A stretch of DNA of 64,000 nt, taken from NCBI GenBank assembly GCA_049511715.1, contig JBEKXU010000013.1:21687-85686 (forward strand), written 5' to 3'. Each line of letters opens with the position of its first letter. Position 1 is the stretch's first letter. The DNA is from JBEKHT01 sp049511715. Lineage in GTDB: Bacteria; Chloroflexota; Anaerolineae; Anaerolineales; RBG-16-64-43. A program made the position numbers and the translations under genes. A model generated the notes under the pieces. It searched no databases. It saw only the letters and a program-made list of their open reading frames with translations, and was not told where the DNA came from. Positions 63,901-64,000 of this stretch are shown here, piece after piece.

Positions 63901-64000
63901 ATGGCTGACCCGCGCTATCGAAGACATGCCGGTTGTGTATATACCCTGAAATATCACCTGGTCTGGTGTCCGAAGTACCGGCTTCCTGTTCTTGTGGGCA
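63901..64000 (+). mobile_element. tnpA: IS200/IS605-family transposase TnpA, partial (5' end)
   Basis: Only the first 33 codons are in the window. They read ADPRYRRHAGCVYTLKYHL followed by VWCPKYRLPVLVG; LKYHLVWCPKYR is the strongly conserved start of Y1 HUH transposases. AAGACGACTCCT precedes the ATG. The catalytic HUH and Tyr lie beyond the window edge, so activity cannot be judged. Confidence 0.9.

Noticed and set aside
1..64000. CRISPR array or long tandem repeats
   Set aside because: No regularly spaced direct repeats seen anywhere in the window.

Overview
The window is GC-rich bacterial chromosome of a Chloroflexota (Anaerolineae-like) type. This assignment is inferred from lipoproteins with long Thr/Pro/Ser-rich linkers after the lipobox, the mix of families (TrmFO, rubrerythrin, PPDK-regulatory protein, YibE/F, Nramp with a CBS partner) and base composition; no rRNA or phylogenetic marker confirms it. 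Adding up the genes I accept, only about two thirds of the window codes for protein. Many spacers of 0.5-1.3 kb carry no believable gene, which is unusual for a bacterium. No rRNA, tRNA or CRISPR array was found.

Layout. 0-5 kb: the 5' part of a DsbA/FrnE-type oxidoreductase whose first active-site residue is an in-frame UGA followed by a SECIS-like hairpin (a probable selenoprotein), a luciferase-like flavin oxidoreductase, trmFO, a zinc-ribbon protein and a PaaI thioesterase. 5.3-7.9 kb: a cobalamin riboswitch with an intrinsic terminator ahead of a BtuF-like lipoprotein, then Fpg (MutM) and an EF-Tu domain-2-like small protein. 8.3-13.2 kb: a secreted protein pair of unknown function behind a good promoter, one of two paralogous lipoproteins, and small membrane proteins. 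13.8-18.1 kb: an accessory island with a DUF6602-type PD-(D/E)xK-like protein, a membrane protein, a decayed tyrosine-integrase tail, an uncharacterised soluble protein and a decayed large serine recombinase. 18.1-36.9 kb: aldo/keto reductase, MarR regulator, two DoxX proteins, the second paralogous lipoprotein, glutamine synthetase, a double-hotdog thioesterase, YibE/F, a UroD-like protein, a lipoprotein, a CoA-binding protein, a PPDK regulator, and a membrane protein that fuses an M50-like domain (HExxH glutamate lost) to a PDZ-Lon protease module.

37-41.2 kb: a zinc (or manganese) uptake cluster, znuA-znuC-znuB(frameshifted)-znuB2, followed by a Fur-family gene and preceded by a palindromic operator candidate. 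41.2-43.2 kb: a 70-residue CxxC membrane protein, a cold-shock gene with a long leader containing a terminator-like hairpin, and a broken P-type ATPase tail. 43.2-47.6 kb: a four-gene MacB/FtsX-type ABC exporter operon. 48-54.3 kb: PAP2 phosphatase, M14 carboxypeptidase-like protein, PlsC-like acyltransferase, XdhC and a TspO/MBR-like protein. 55-57.9 kb: an operon of an Nramp-type transporter, a small membrane protein and a PRC/MgtE_N/CBS protein, with a terminator in its leader. 58.5-63.4 kb: a beta-helix lipoprotein, rubrerythrin, and a choline-kinase-like protein overlapping a methyltransferase. The right edge cuts into an IS200/IS605 transposase preceded by two small hairpins.

The strongest finding is the probable selenocysteine FrnE-like protein at the left edge. 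Next are the M50-PDZ-Lon fusion, the cspA and Nramp leader structures, the frameshifted znuB and the decayed island.
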